From contig DATGJP010000003.1 of the NCBI GenBank assembly GCA_035295125.1, forward strand, positions 86,719-150,718: DNA of 64,000 nucleotides. Direction: 5' to 3'. This stretch comes from JAICMB01 sp035295125. Lineage in GTDB: Bacteria > Acidobacteriota > Terriglobia > Bryobacterales > Bryobacteraceae. The notes under the pieces are model-generated. The model saw only the letters and a program-made list of their open reading frames with translations. It ran no database searches and was not told the DNA's origin. The position numbers and the translations under genes are program-made. Within the stretch, counting starts at the first letter, position 1; every line of letters starts with the position of its first letter. This document shows, piece after piece, positions 42,217-50,902 of this stretch.

Positions 42217-43635
42217 GTGAAAATCCTGATCGTGGCTTCCGAAGCCACACCTTTCTCAAAGACTGGTGGTTTGGCGGATGTGATCGGCGCGCTACCGCCC
42301 GCGCTGGCGCAGCGCGGTGAACGGGTCGCGGTGGTCCTGCCCGGCTATCGCGAAAACGTCTATCCTACGCCGTTGCGGCCGGCATTCCGCAAGCTCTCCA
42401 TTGCGCTGGGTCCCGGCTACACAGTCGATATCGAAGAGACCACCGACCGCGGCGTCACCTGGTATTTCGTATTCTGTCCGCCTCTGTTCGACCGGGACGG
42501 CCTTTACGGAAGCGGCGGCCGCGACCATCCCGACAACGCGGTTCGTTTCGCCGTGTTCTGCCGCGCGGCACTCGCCGTAGCGAGGCACCTGTTCCGGCCC
42601 GACATCATCCACTGCCACGACTGGCAGGCTGCCCTCGCGCCGGTGTACATACGACACATCTTCCGTGGCGACCCCACCTTCATCGCTTCGAAAATCCTGT
42701 TTACGATCCACAATCTCGGTTACCAGGGCATCTTCCTGCCGGAAGTTCTGCCCCAGATCGGCCTCGATTCCAGTGTCTTCACGCCCCGGCAGATGGAATT
42801 CTTCGGGAAATTGAACCTGCTGAAGGGTGCGATTTACTATAGCGACGCCATCAGCACGGTCAGTCGTTCATACGCGCGCGAAATCCAGACGCCGGAGCTG
42901 GGATTCGGCCTCGATCTCTTCCTGAAGACGCACGCACGCCGGGTGGTCGGCATCGTTAACGGCGTCGACTATGCCGATTGGAGCCCTGAAAACGACGATT
43001 TCATCCCAAGACCATTTACCGTCGATGACCTGAGCGGCAAAACTGCCTGCAAACGGGCTCTGATGGCGGAATTCGGCCTGGCATCCGGCAACATCGACCG
43101 GCCGTTGATTGGAATTGTGTCGCGCCTGGTGCCCCAGAAGGGATTCGACCTCATCACCCAGATCGCCCATGAGCTCCCGCATCTGCATCTTTCGATGGCC
43201 GTGCTGGGGTCGGGAGACGCTGCCTACCAGGCGGTTTTCCAGTCCCTGGCCGCGGCTTATCCCGACCGGTTCGGCGTCCGGATCGGTTACGACAACGCCC
43301 TGGCCCACAAAATCGAGGCCGGCGCGGACATGTTCCTGATGCCCAGCCATTACGAACCCTGCGGGCTCAACCAGATCTACAGCCTACGGTACGGGACCAT
43401 CCCTATCGTGCACGCTACCGGCGGCCTGAATGATACTATCGATGGGGAAACCGGGTTCAAATTTCAGGAGTATTCGGCAGTAGCGCTCCTGGATGCGATC
43501 CGGACGGCTCTGGCCGCTTTCAGGGACCGGGAAGGGTGGCGTACCATGATGCGCCAGGCAATGACGCGGGATTTCTCCTGGAATGTGGCGGCCGGCGAGT
43601 ATTCGGCTCTATACCGCGAGCTCCGGGCGGGCTGA
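42217..43635 (+). CDS. glgA: glycogen synthase, ADP-glucose type (GT5)
   Basis: This 472-residue protein starts at GTG 42217 with MKILIVASEATPFSKTGGLADVIGALP, where KTGG binds the ADP-glucose phosphates. Further signature segments are CHDWQAALAP, LFTIHNLGYQGIF, VVGIVNGVDYADWSP, GIVSRLVPQKGFDLI and the C-terminal MPSHYEPCGLNQIYSLRYGTIPIVHATGGLNDTI. It extends alpha-1,4-glucan chains and complements the phosphorylase at 26509. It follows nusB by three bases and may share its transcript. Confidence 0.96.
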   Translation: MKILIVASEATPFSKTGGLADVIGALPPALAQRGERVAVVLPGYRENVYPTPLRPAFRKLSIALGPGYTVDIEETTDRGVTWYFVFCPPLFDRDGLYGSGGRDHPDNAVRFAVFCRAALAVARHLFRPDIIHCHDWQAALAPVYIRHIFRGDPTFIASKILFTIHNLGYQGIFLPEVLPQIGLDSSVFTPRQMEFFGKLNLLKGAIYYSDAISTVSRSYAREIQTPELGFGLDLFLKTHARRVVGIVNGVDYADWSPENDDFIPRPFTVDDLSGKTACKRALMAEFGLASGNIDRPLIGIVSRLVPQKGFDLITQIAHELPHLHLSMAVLGSGDAAYQAVFQSLAAAYPDRFGVRIGYDNALAHKIEAGADMFLMPSHYEPCGLNQIYSLRYGTIPIVHATGGLNDTIDGETGFKFQEYSAVALLDAIRTALAAFRDREGWRTMMRQAMTRDFSWNVAAGEYSALYRELRAG

Positions 43636-43671
43636 ATCTTTTCCGCGATCCGGACATCCATTTAAGGGAGA

Positions 43672-44037
43672 ATGAAAACGATGGAACAAACCCTCAAGTC
43701 AACACCGGCACATGGTGTGAACACTCTGACATTCACGGACGCGTCCTTTGATGTGGACGTTTTGAAATCTGAGGTCCCGGTCCTGGTGGACTTTTGGGCA
43801 AATTGGTGCGGGCCATGCCGCATGATGACCCCCACTATCGATGCGATTGCGAATGACTATGCCGGCCGGGTGAAGGTCGGTAAGCTCGACGTGGACGAGA
43901 ATGGCGGCACCGCAATGCGCTACAACGTCCGCGGCATTCCTACCTTGCTGCTGTTCAAGGGCGGACAGATTGTCGAGCAAAAAGTTGGCGCCATGGCCAA
44001 GGGCGACCTCCAGAAGATGCTGGATTCCCACCTATAA
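43672..44037 (+). CDS. trxA: thioredoxin
   Basis: This 121-residue thioredoxin has FTDASFDVDVLKSEVPVLVDFWANWCGPCRMM with the WCGPC active site, the KLDVDENGGTAMRYNVRGIPTLLLFK segment with the cis-Pro, and a normal C-terminal helix. Two starts (43672 and the ATG 9 bases later) are possible. In contrast to the gene at 7340-8653, the first active-site Cys is an ordinary TGC codon. Its 3' end overlaps convergent ilvD by six bases, and its likely terminator lies in ilvD. Confidence 0.96.
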   Translation: MKTMEQTLKSTPAHGVNTLTFTDASFDVDVLKSEVPVLVDFWANWCGPCRMMTPTIDAIANDYAGRVKVGKLDVDENGGTAMRYNVRGIPTLLLFKGGQIVEQKVGAMAKGDLQKMLDSHL

Positions 44038-45711
44038 TTTCGGCTGCGAAGTAACCGCCCCCTCAGCGGCGGACGAGACCAGGGCAATATATTTGGCAAA
44101 GACCCCCGAGCGATAGCGCGGCTCGGGGGTTTTCCATTTAGCGAGGCGTTCGCGCACGGTTTCGGCCGGTAATTCGAGGTCGATGACCCTTTTCTCGATG
44201 TCGAGGTTTACGATATCGCCTTCCTCAACCGCGGCGATCGGTCCGCCGACAGCCGCTTCGGGCGCGATGTGGCCCACCATGAAGCCACGGGTGGCGCCGC
44301 TGAAGCGACCATCGGTGACCAGGGCGACACTTTCGGAAAGGCCTGCTCCAACGATGGCGCTCGTGACGCCCAGCATCTCGCGCATTCCCGGGCCTCCGCG
44401 CGGCCCTTCATAGCGAATCACCAGGACATCGCCCGCGTTAATGCGGCCTTCCAGGACCGCGTGCATGGCGTCCTCTTCACAATTGAAGACCCGCGCCGGT
44501 CCGCGCTGGCCCTTGCGCTCGATTCCGGTCACCTTGATCACGCTGCCGTCGGGCGCCAAAGAGCCCCGCAGGATGACCAATCCACCGCTTTTCTTGAGCG
44601 GGTTGTCGAGGGGACGTATGACTTCCTGGCCTGCCGTTTCCCTGGCATCGCCGGCCTCTTCCGCGAACGAGCGGCCGGTGACGGTCCTGGCGGACCCGTC
44701 GACGAACCCGCCGTCCAGCAGCCGCTTGGCGATCACTGGAATCCCGCCGGCTTTGTCCACGTCCACGGCAACGAACCGCCCCGCGGGTTTCAAATCCACA
44801 AGCAAAGGCGTCCGCTCGCTAACTGTTTGAAAATCATCGATGTTAAGGGGAATGCCCGCCTCTCGGGCAATGGCGAGCAGGTGCAGCACGGCATTCGTCG
44901 AACCGCCGCTGGCAGCAACGGATGCGATGGCATTGTCTATGGCCGCGCGGGTCACGATATCCCGCGGCCGGATGTCTTCTCGAACAGCCCGCATTATCAA
45001 CTCACCGCAGCGCTCGGCCACGGCGTTCTTTCGCGTGTCCACCTGCGGAACCGCCGCGGTCCCCATAGGCGAGAGCCCGATGATCTCCATGACGGTCGCC
45101 ATGGTATTGGCTGTGAACTGCCCGCCGCAGGCCCCGGCACCCGGACATGCGGAATTCTCGATTTCGAGCAACTCCTGGTCCGACATCTTCCCGGCTGCAT
45201 TCGCCCCAACCGCCTCGTAGACGTCCTGGATCGTGATGTCGTGCCCATTATGCCGCCCCGGCAGGATCGAGCCGCCGTACATGACCAGTCCCGGAATATT
45301 CAGCCGCAGCAACGCCAAAGCCGCGGCCGGAATAGTCTTATCGCACGCGACCAGCGCCACGATGCCGTCGAACATGTGGCCGCGGGCCACCAGTTCCATG
45401 GAGTCGGCGATCACCTCGCGGCTCACCAGGGAGGCCTTCATGCCTTCGGTTCCCATGGTGATTCCGTCGCTGATCGCGATCGTGTTGTACTCCATGGGTG
45501 TGCCGCCGGCTTTGCGAATGCCGTCTGCCACCTTCACCGCTAAGTCACGGAGTTTAAAGTTGCACGGCATAGTGCCGATCCATGTGTTGGCAATGCCAAT
45601 GATCGGCTTTTTCAGATCCTCGTCGGTAAAACCTATGCCTTTTAAGAAGGATCGCGCCGGTGCACGGTCGCGTCCCTGTGTGATTGTATAGCTACGCAGA
45701 TCCTGACCCAT
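44032..45711 (-). CDS. ilvD: dihydroxy-acid dehydratase
   Basis: This 559-residue protein has the IlvD/Edd signatures: the Fe-S cysteine in VALVACDKTIPAA, SACPGAGACGGQFTANTMATVMEIIGLSPMGTAAVP, DGRFSGATRGFMVGHIAPEAAVGGPIA and a preserved C-terminus (PETVRERLAKWKTPEPRYRSGVFAKYIALVSSA). It catalyses the dehydration step of valine, isoleucine and leucine synthesis. Its final codons also encode an antisense hairpin that fits a trxA terminator. Confidence 0.97.
   Translation of the reverse strand: MGQDLRSYTITQGRDRAPARSFLKGIGFTDEDLKKPIIGIANTWIGTMPCNFKLRDLAVKVADGIRKAGGTPMEYNTIAISDGITMGTEGMKASLVSREVIADSMELVARGHMFDGIVALVACDKTIPAAALALLRLNIPGLVMYGGSILPGRHNGHDITIQDVYEAVGANAAGKMSDQELLEIENSACPGAGACGGQFTANTMATVMEIIGLSPMGTAAVPQVDTRKNAVAERCGELIMRAVREDIRPRDIVTRAAIDNAIASVAASGGSTNAVLHLLAIAREAGIPLNIDDFQTVSERTPLLVDLKPAGRFVAVDVDKAGGIPVIAKRLLDGGFVDGSARTVTGRSFAEEAGDARETAGQEVIRPLDNPLKKSGGLVILRGSLAPDGSVIKVTGIERKGQRGPARVFNCEEDAMHAVLEGRINAGDVLVIRYEGPRGGPGMREMLGVTSAIVGAGLSESVALVTDGRFSGATRGFMVGHIAPEAAVGGPIAAVEEGDIVNLDIEKRVIDLELPAETVRERLAKWKTPEPRYRSGVFAKYIALVSSAAEGAVTSQPKL
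44103..44133 (+). terminator. intrinsic terminator for trxA inside the 3' end of ilvD
   Basis: On the plus strand CCCCCGAGC (44103-44111), a 9-base loop and GCTCGGGGG (44121-44129) form a perfect 9-bp GC-rich stem followed by TTTT. It lies 65 bases after the trxA stop and is read within the last codons of ilvD on the other strand. Confidence 0.75.
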
Positions 45712-45742
45712 GAGAAGCTTTATGGTAGCTTGACGTAGAGTT

Positions 45743-46189
45743 ATGCGGGTTGTGCTTCGCAGCTCATCGTTGTTGTTTACAACCCTCGGGATCGTCCTGA
45801 ACGCCCCCGTCGCGAGGGTACGCGAAGCACTACGTTTGGGCGTTGCGGGTCACGTACAGATCGGAATGCGGGTGCAGGATGTCCTGGTCATGTTCGAGGG
45901 CCGTACCCGCTACAACCCCGACAATAGCTCGCTGCAGGTTTATGCTACGTCGCCGCCACAGGGGCGCCCGGATCTGGCGATCGCTCTGAAGAACGGACTG
46001 GTTTCCAGCATCCGCGTTTACTCCGGGCGTTATCGGATGGACACCGGAATCGGCATAGGAAGCCCCTTGATGGAGGTGGCCAGCCACCACTCGCTACACT
46101 GGCTCGACGACAACACGTCAGAGGCCGATGGCTTGAAAATGCAGTTCGTTTTCAAAAAGGAAACGGTCGTCTCCATTCTGGTAATGTGA
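45743..46189 (+). CDS. secreted protein of unknown function
   Basis: The 148-residue product begins with a probable signal sequence (MRVVLRSSSLLFTTLGIVLNAPVA) and continues with a beta-rich domain: VRIGM-like VQIGMRVQDVLVMFEGRTRYNPDNSSLQVY, LAIALKNGLVSSIRVYSGRYRMDTGIGIGSPLMEVASHHSLHW. The repeated hydrophobic-IGMR/VGSP-type pattern recalls small exported beta proteins in which two short repeats each start a strand pair. No family recognised. It is divergent from ilvD (31 bases between starts) and precedes a PIG-L gene by four bases. Confidence 0.7.
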   Translation: MRVVLRSSSLLFTTLGIVLNAPVARVREALRLGVAGHVQIGMRVQDVLVMFEGRTRYNPDNSSLQVYATSPPQGRPDLAIALKNGLVSSIRVYSGRYRMDTGIGIGSPLMEVASHHSLHWLDDNTSEADGLKMQFVFKKETVVSILVM

Positions 46190-46193
46190 GGCG

Positions 46194-46928
46194 ATGGCGC
46201 GAGTCGTCTCGATCCATGCACATCCGGATGATGCCGAAATCCTCGCGGGCGGCACGTTAGCCTTGCTCGCGAAGGCGGGCAATCCGGTCACAATCGTGAC
46301 CATGACGCCGGGCGACTGCGGATCGACCGTACATGGACCCGAAGAGATTGCGGCAATCCGGCGGAGCGAAGCCGCGGCAGCGGCCAGGCTCATCGGTGCG
46401 CACCATGTTTGTGCGGAGTTCCGCGACCTGGCCATCTTCAACGACGATCCATCGCGGCGGCGCGTCACCGAGTTGTTGCGCCGGCTGCGCCCCGAACTCG
46501 TTCTCACGGCGTCTCCCGCCGATTACCATTGCGACCACGAAGCAACCAGCGTTCTGGTGCGCGACGCGTGCTTTGCGGCATCCGCACCCAACTACCGGAC
46601 GGATTCGCCAACGCTCGCGGCCATTCCGCATCTCTATTTTGTCGACTCGATAGGAGGCGTGGACCGCTCCGGCAGCGCCATTTCGCCCGATTTCTTTGTC
46701 GACGTAACGAACGTCTTCTCCATTAAGAGAGCCATGCTCGCCGAGCATCGCAGCCAGCGCGAGTGGCTGCAACGCCAACACGGGATTCCCGACTACCTCG
46801 AAAAAATGGAGAACTGGACGCGTGAACGAGGGCGCCAGGCCGGCATGCAATATGCGGAGGGTTTCCGCCGCTATCCGGGCCATCCTTATCCCCAAACGCC
46901 GCTGCTCGAGGAGTTAATCCGCAGATGA
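46194..46928 (+). CDS. PIG-L family zinc deacetylase
   Basis: This 244-residue protein has the PIG-L zinc motif VSIHAHPDDAEILAGGTL and the distal ADYHCDHEATSVLVRDA, the standard ligands of LmbE/PIG-L N-acetylglucosamine deacetylases. Members act on GlcNAc-linked small molecules (for example GlcNAc-malate in bacillithiol synthesis) or sugars; the substrate here is unresolved. It overlaps the downstream phosphatase-like gene by four bases (ATGA), so the two form an operon. Confidence 0.9.
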   Translation: MARVVSIHAHPDDAEILAGGTLALLAKAGNPVTIVTMTPGDCGSTVHGPEEIAAIRRSEAAAAARLIGAHHVCAEFRDLAIFNDDPSRRRVTELLRRLRPELVLTASPADYHCDHEATSVLVRDACFAASAPNYRTDSPTLAAIPHLYFVDSIGGVDRSGSAISPDFFVDVTNVFSIKRAMLAEHRSQREWLQRQHGIPDYLEKMENWTRERGRQAGMQYAEGFRRYPGHPYPQTPLLEELIRR

Positions 46929-48103
46929 TCACAAGACGCCGCCTTCTGACCGCGGGAAGCACCTTGCTCGCCGCGCCCGCGTTCGCGCGTAAAGCCCCGC
47001 AGCGGAGCGTCATCATGATGTTGGATGGCTTCGGCCTCGACTACATGGAGCAAAGTTCGATGCCGGTGCTCAAACGTTGGGCCGACACCGGGCTGTTCCG
47101 CCTCGTCCAGGACACGATGCCATCAGTCACCAACACAAACAACGCTTCGATCTGCTGCGGGGTGTGGCCCGACGAGCACGGCATTACAGGCAATTCTTAT
47201 CTGGATGAACGAACCGGACGCGAGGAGTACATGGAAACCGCGGATCTGCTGCTGGCGCCAACACTCTTCCAGCGGGCGAAACGGCTGGGCGTCAAATCGG
47301 CGCTTCTCTCGTCCAAGAAAAAGACGACAACGCTTCTGCCGGCCGGCGCCGACCTGGTCCTCGCGGCGGAGGCGCCAACCGACGATTGGGTGAAACGGCT
47401 CGGACCTGCGCCATCCATCTACAGTCGCGAAATCAACTATTGGTTACTTACGGCTGCGATCGATCTGCTTAAGACCCGCCGCGATCTCGGCTGCCTCTAT
47501 GTCCATACCACGGACTACCCGATGCACACGTGGCCCCCTGAGGCTCCCGAATCGAAGGAGCATCTTGCAAGACTAGACCACTTTCTTGCCGAAGCCGCCT
47601 CGGCCGCTCCCGACGCCGCGTTTCTGGCAACGGCGGATCACGGCATGAATCACAAGTCGCACTGCTGGGATCTCGAAAGGGCCTGCGAGCACCGCGACGC
47701 ACCGATCCGCATCGCAATCTCGGTGGACCGGGACAAGTATCTAAAGCACCATCGTGGATATGGCGGCGTATCGTGGGTCTACTGCAAAAGTCCGCGGGAC
47801 ATCGACCGCACGGCCAAAGTGCTCGAGAGCCTCGGAGGTGTCGAGAAAGTGCTGACACGGCAGGAGGCGGCCAACCGCTTTCACCTAATGAGTTCTCGAA
47901 TCGGCGATCTTGTGGTGCTGGGCGACCGTGACACTGTTTTCGGCGAACTCGATGCAGAGTCGGAGCCCCTTCCACCGGAGTACCGCGCCCATGGTTCGTT
48001 GCACGAGACGGACATTCCGCTCGTCATCTACGGCACGGACGCCAAACTCAACGCGTCTGATTTCCAGCACAATCGCGACCTGGCACGTTGGCTTTACATG
48101 TAA
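46925..48103 (+). CDS. alkaline-phosphatase-superfamily protein, phosphonoacetate-hydrolase-like
   Basis: This 392-residue protein has a twin-arginine-like signal (TRRRLLTAGSTLLAAPAFA). The core reads VIMMLDGFGLDYM (first metal Asp), MPSVTNTNNASICCGVWPDEHGITGNSYLDERTG, TTDYPMHTWPP and ATADHGMNHK, the metal-binding pattern of nucleotide pyrophosphatase/phosphonoacetate hydrolase enzymes. The TNxNN and HGI-GN segments most closely recall phosphonoacetate hydrolase (PhnA), whose catalytic Thr would be the first Thr of TNTNN. Substrate specificity is inferred; a general phosphodiesterase is the alternative. It is linked to the PIG-L gene. Confidence 0.8.
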   Translation: MITRRRLLTAGSTLLAAPAFARKAPQRSVIMMLDGFGLDYMEQSSMPVLKRWADTGLFRLVQDTMPSVTNTNNASICCGVWPDEHGITGNSYLDERTGREEYMETADLLLAPTLFQRAKRLGVKSALLSSKKKTTTLLPAGADLVLAAEAPTDDWVKRLGPAPSIYSREINYWLLTAAIDLLKTRRDLGCLYVHTTDYPMHTWPPEAPESKEHLARLDHFLAEAASAAPDAAFLATADHGMNHKSHCWDLERACEHRDAPIRIAISVDRDKYLKHHRGYGGVSWVYCKSPRDIDRTAKVLESLGGVEKVLTRQEAANRFHLMSSRIGDLVVLGDRDTVFGELDAESEPLPPEYRAHGSLHETDIPLVIYGTDAKLNASDFQHNRDLARWLYM

Positions 48104-48143
48104 TGCCACAGTTTTCGAAGTAGGGCAGCCACTTACTTGGGCT

Positions 48144-49193
48144 TCACTTCTGTTCTGTAACCGTTACTGGATCCTGCAGACGGAAAGACAGGCGCGTTTC
48201 CACAGGAATCACGGCCGGCTTACCTCGGGTCAGCATCACGTCGCCCGCTCCTGCGGCTCCTCCCGCGGCGGCGCCAATACCCGCGCCTTTGCCGCCGCCC
48301 GCAAGGGCGCCGATGATGGCTCCCAAAGCCGCGCCACCGCCGACCTTTGCCGCATCGGTTCCGTGCGACGCATCCGCTTGCTTTTGATATGGGGCGGTGC
48401 GAATCCTGACGTGCTGCCCATCTGACAATGTCACCTGAAACAGGTCAACCTGAAGCTCCGCAGTACCTTTCACCTTTCCTCCGGGGTCAGACTGCATTAC
48501 GCGGCCTAAGCAGCGCGCTCCACGTTCCGCGATCACGAAACCGTCGACCACCAGCGGCTGCTCCAGCGTCGCCATGAAACGGTCTCCTTGTTTGCTTCGT
48601 TGAGTCGACAGAGTCTCGCCGACGCGAACCGACAATGCCGTGCCGGCGGCGATGGTGACTGTTGGAGCTACCGGCGGAGGAGGCTCCAGCTCCTTGGGTT
48701 GGGGTGGCGGCTCGATTTTGGCTTCGATCGGCGCCGGCGGGGGCTGCGGAGGAGGAGCCGCAACCGGGGCAGGCTGAGACGCTGGTTGCGGAGCTGGCGC
48801 TACGTTCTGCGGCGGGAGAGGTAGTGTGGGTGGTGGGTCGAGTTGCGCCACGACATGTTGGCGTGTTTTTTGCTCGTGATGAACCGGCTGCGGCTCACGA
48901 CGCTTTGCCTGAACAGGCTCCTTTTTTAACGGCTCCACGGGGGAGGGCTTTCCCGCGGGCACCGGCTCTGCTTCCACAGGCGGCGTCGATGGCGGCGGTG
49001 CGGCTTGCGGCGTTGTGGCTTGCGCCGGTGTGGTTTCTGGCAATGCGGCAGCCGCGGGCTGGGTCTGAGCCGGCTTCACAGTGTCTGCAACCCGGTCCTC
49101 AACACGTCCTTCCGGCCTGACTGCGAGATATACAACGGCGGAGGCCATCAGTGCTCCGCCGATGAACGCAAATACAATCTTAGAGTTCATCAC
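48144..49193 (-). CDS. membrane-anchored proline-rich protein with glycine zipper
   Basis: This 349-residue protein has an N-terminal anchor (KIVFAFIGGALMASAVVYLAV), a long Pro/Ala/Gln/Glu-rich linker (residues about 35-185), a beta-rich domain (TVTIAAGTALSVRVGETLSTQRSKQGDRFMATLEQPLVVDG) and a glycine-zipper stretch (GGGAALGAIIGALAGGGKGAGIGAAAGG) before a polar tail. The TALSVRVGETLST pattern occurs in acidobacterial cell-envelope proteins. The long Pro-rich part could span the periplasm. Function unknown. Confidence 0.75.
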   Translation of the reverse strand: MMNSKIVFAFIGGALMASAVVYLAVRPEGRVEDRVADTVKPAQTQPAAAALPETTPAQATTPQAAPPPSTPPVEAEPVPAGKPSPVEPLKKEPVQAKRREPQPVHHEQKTRQHVVAQLDPPPTLPLPPQNVAPAPQPASQPAPVAAPPPQPPPAPIEAKIEPPPQPKELEPPPPVAPTVTIAAGTALSVRVGETLSTQRSKQGDRFMATLEQPLVVDGFVIAERGARCLGRVMQSDPGGKVKGTAELQVDLFQVTLSDGQHVRIRTAPYQKQADASHGTDAAKVGGGAALGAIIGALAGGGKGAGIGAAAGGAAGAGDVMLTRGKPAVIPVETRLSFRLQDPVTVTEQK

Positions 49194-49269
49194 GAAGAAC
49201 CCCCTATCAATTTAAACGTCCGTGCGGAAGTTTAAGTTTCGGAGCCCGACTCGTTAAAATGGTTCAAGA

Positions 49270-50286
49270 ATGTCTTCTTTCCCCGCAGGGTTGCGAATTG
49301 GAGGTGTGTCGATTCAACCGGCTACGGTCCTGGCGCCTATGGCTGGTGTGACCGACACCATCTTTCGCCGTCTCATTCGCAACCAGGGAGGTTGCGGGCT
49401 TTTAATGACTGAGTTTACGAGCTCCCATGGCGTTGTGAACTCACTCAAAGCGCGCAAGCCCACCCGAACCTTCCGCTACCTGTTCTTCGAGCCCGAAGAG
49501 CACCCGATCTCGGCGCAACTCTTCGGTTCCGATCCGCAAGTGATGGCTGACGCTGCAAAGGCGTGCGAGGACTTCGGGTTCGACATCGTCGACATCAACT
49601 TCGGCTGCCCGGTGAACAAAGTGGTGAAGTGCAACGGCGGATCGGGACTCCTGCGCGACCTGCCTCTCGTCGAGCAGATTTTGCGCAAGGTCCGGGCAGC
49701 TATCTCTATTCCCTTGACGATGAAGTTTCGCGCGGGCTGGAACGACCACGAACTGGTATTCGTCGACATGGCGCGGCTCGCGGAAGACTGCGGACTGCAG
49801 GCAGTGGCGCTTCATCCTCGCACTCGAGAGCAGGGTTATAGCGGGAAAGCCGATTGGACGCGAATCGCCGAGTTGAAAGCCGCGGTAAAGCACATCCCGG
49901 TGATCGGCAACGGGGATATATCGTCCCCGGAGGACGCTGTTCGCATGGTGGAAGAAACGGGTTGCGACGCGGTCATGATCGGGCGCACGGCGTCGTCGAA
50001 TCCGTGGATCTTCCGGCAAATTCAACAGTACCTGGCGACTGGATCCTATGAGCATCCGCCAGAGCGGCACAGGTATGACATTATGAAGAACTACTACTCG
50101 ATGCTGAGCGGCCAGGCGGCGCCAGATGCGGTTGGGAAAATGAAGCAATTTGCCACATACTTCACGCATGGCGTTCGGAACGGTTCGAAGCTGCGCGTTG
50201 AAATCTACAAGGCGACCGAAGGCTCCCAGATTCTGAATGCAGTCGACGCATTTTTTGAGCGAGAGCTCTCCACAGCGACCGCCTGA
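49270..50286 (+). CDS. dusB: tRNA-dihydrouridine synthase
   Basis: This 338-residue flavoprotein has PATVLAPMAGVTDTIFRRLIR, the catalytic-Cys region DINFGCPVNKVVKCNGGSGLL, LTMKFRAGW, LHPRTREQGYSGKADW and IGNGDISSPEDAVRMVEETGCDAVMIGRTASSNPWIF, the Dus-family pattern with FMN-binding loops. It reduces uridines in the tRNA D-loop. The C-terminal helical tail (VGKMKQFATYFTHGVRNGSKLR) is of DusB length. rnhA starts 4 bases after its stop. Confidence 0.95.
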   Translation: MSSFPAGLRIGGVSIQPATVLAPMAGVTDTIFRRLIRNQGGCGLLMTEFTSSHGVVNSLKARKPTRTFRYLFFEPEEHPISAQLFGSDPQVMADAAKACEDFGFDIVDINFGCPVNKVVKCNGGSGLLRDLPLVEQILRKVRAAISIPLTMKFRAGWNDHELVFVDMARLAEDCGLQAVALHPRTREQGYSGKADWTRIAELKAAVKHIPVIGNGDISSPEDAVRMVEETGCDAVMIGRTASSNPWIFRQIQQYLATGSYEHPPERHRYDIMKNYYSMLSGQAAPDAVGKMKQFATYFTHGVRNGSKLRVEIYKATEGSQILNAVDAFFERELSTATA

Positions 50287-50290
50287 TCAC

Positions 50291-50797
50291 GTGTTGAAAA
50301 AGGTCCAGCTCATTACCGATGGCGCGTGCAAGGGGAATCCCGGCCCTGGCGGTTGGGCTTGTATTCTGCGCTATGGCGACAAGAAGAAAGAGCTGTATGG
50401 AAGCGAGCCCCACACGACCAATAACCGCATGGAGATTATGGCGGCCGTGCAAGGCCTCAGTGCGCTCAAGGAGTCGTGCCACGTCGTTGTTATCACCGAT
50501 TCCAACTATCTGAAGAACGGCATCACCACGTGGATTCACGGCTGGAAGCGCAATGGCTGGCGCACGAAAGAAAAGAAGCCGGTGATCAATCAGGACCTCT
50601 GGCAGGCGCTCGATGCCGAGGTGCAGAAGCACAAGACGGAATGGGAGTGGACCAAAGGCCACGCGTCGCACGCGGATAATAATCGTTGCGACGAGTTGGC
50701 GACAATGGCCGCGGTGGAGCAGGTCTCGAACGTTAGGAACGTGCGCCGGGCGGCACCTTCAGACTGCAATCTTGCCGACGCCGCAGAGACGTCCTAG
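50291..50797 (+). CDS. rnhA: ribonuclease HI
   Basis: The GTG at 50291 gives 168 residues with the RNase H fold: VQLITDGACKGNPGPGGWACIL (Asp), TTNNRMEIMAAVQGL (Glu), VVVITDSNYLKNGI (Asp) and WTKGHASHADNNRCDELAT (His, Asp). All four catalytic positions are present. An upstream in-frame extension to 50237 lies in dusB. The C-terminal 20 residues (VSNVRNVRRAAPSDCNLADAAETS) exceed the usual length. Confidence 0.95.
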   Translation: MLKKVQLITDGACKGNPGPGGWACILRYGDKKKELYGSEPHTTNNRMEIMAAVQGLSALKESCHVVVITDSNYLKNGITTWIHGWKRNGWRTKEKKPVINQDLWQALDAEVQKHKTEWEWTKGHASHADNNRCDELATMAAVEQVSNVRNVRRAAPSDCNLADAAETS

Positions 50798-50814
50798 CAG
50801 CCCGCGGCAGAGTC

Positions 50815-50895
50815 GGGCAGGCTGAATGCCTGCCCCCCACTTTGACTCGCAACCTGTTTGATTCATAAAAATGGCGCAGGCGGGTTCGCCTGTGC
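50815..50895. repeat. two REP-like palindromes after rnhA, including a CTCGCAACC-type unit
   Basis: GGGCAGGC-TGAAT-GCCTGCCC (50815-50835) is followed by a second unit: ACTCGCAACCTGTTTGATTC, then GCGCAGGCG-GGTT-CGCCTGTGC (50874-50895). The second unit resembles the one at 55551-55602. Together they fill the gap between rnhA and the S41 peptidase gene (convergent). Confidence 0.75.
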
Positions 50896-50902
50896 ATCTG
50901 GC

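Noticed and set aside
44269..45543. Open frame of 424 codons antisense to ilvD
   Set aside because: Composition rich in Arg/His/Gln with no motif, while the sense frame is a complete dihydroxy-acid dehydratase.
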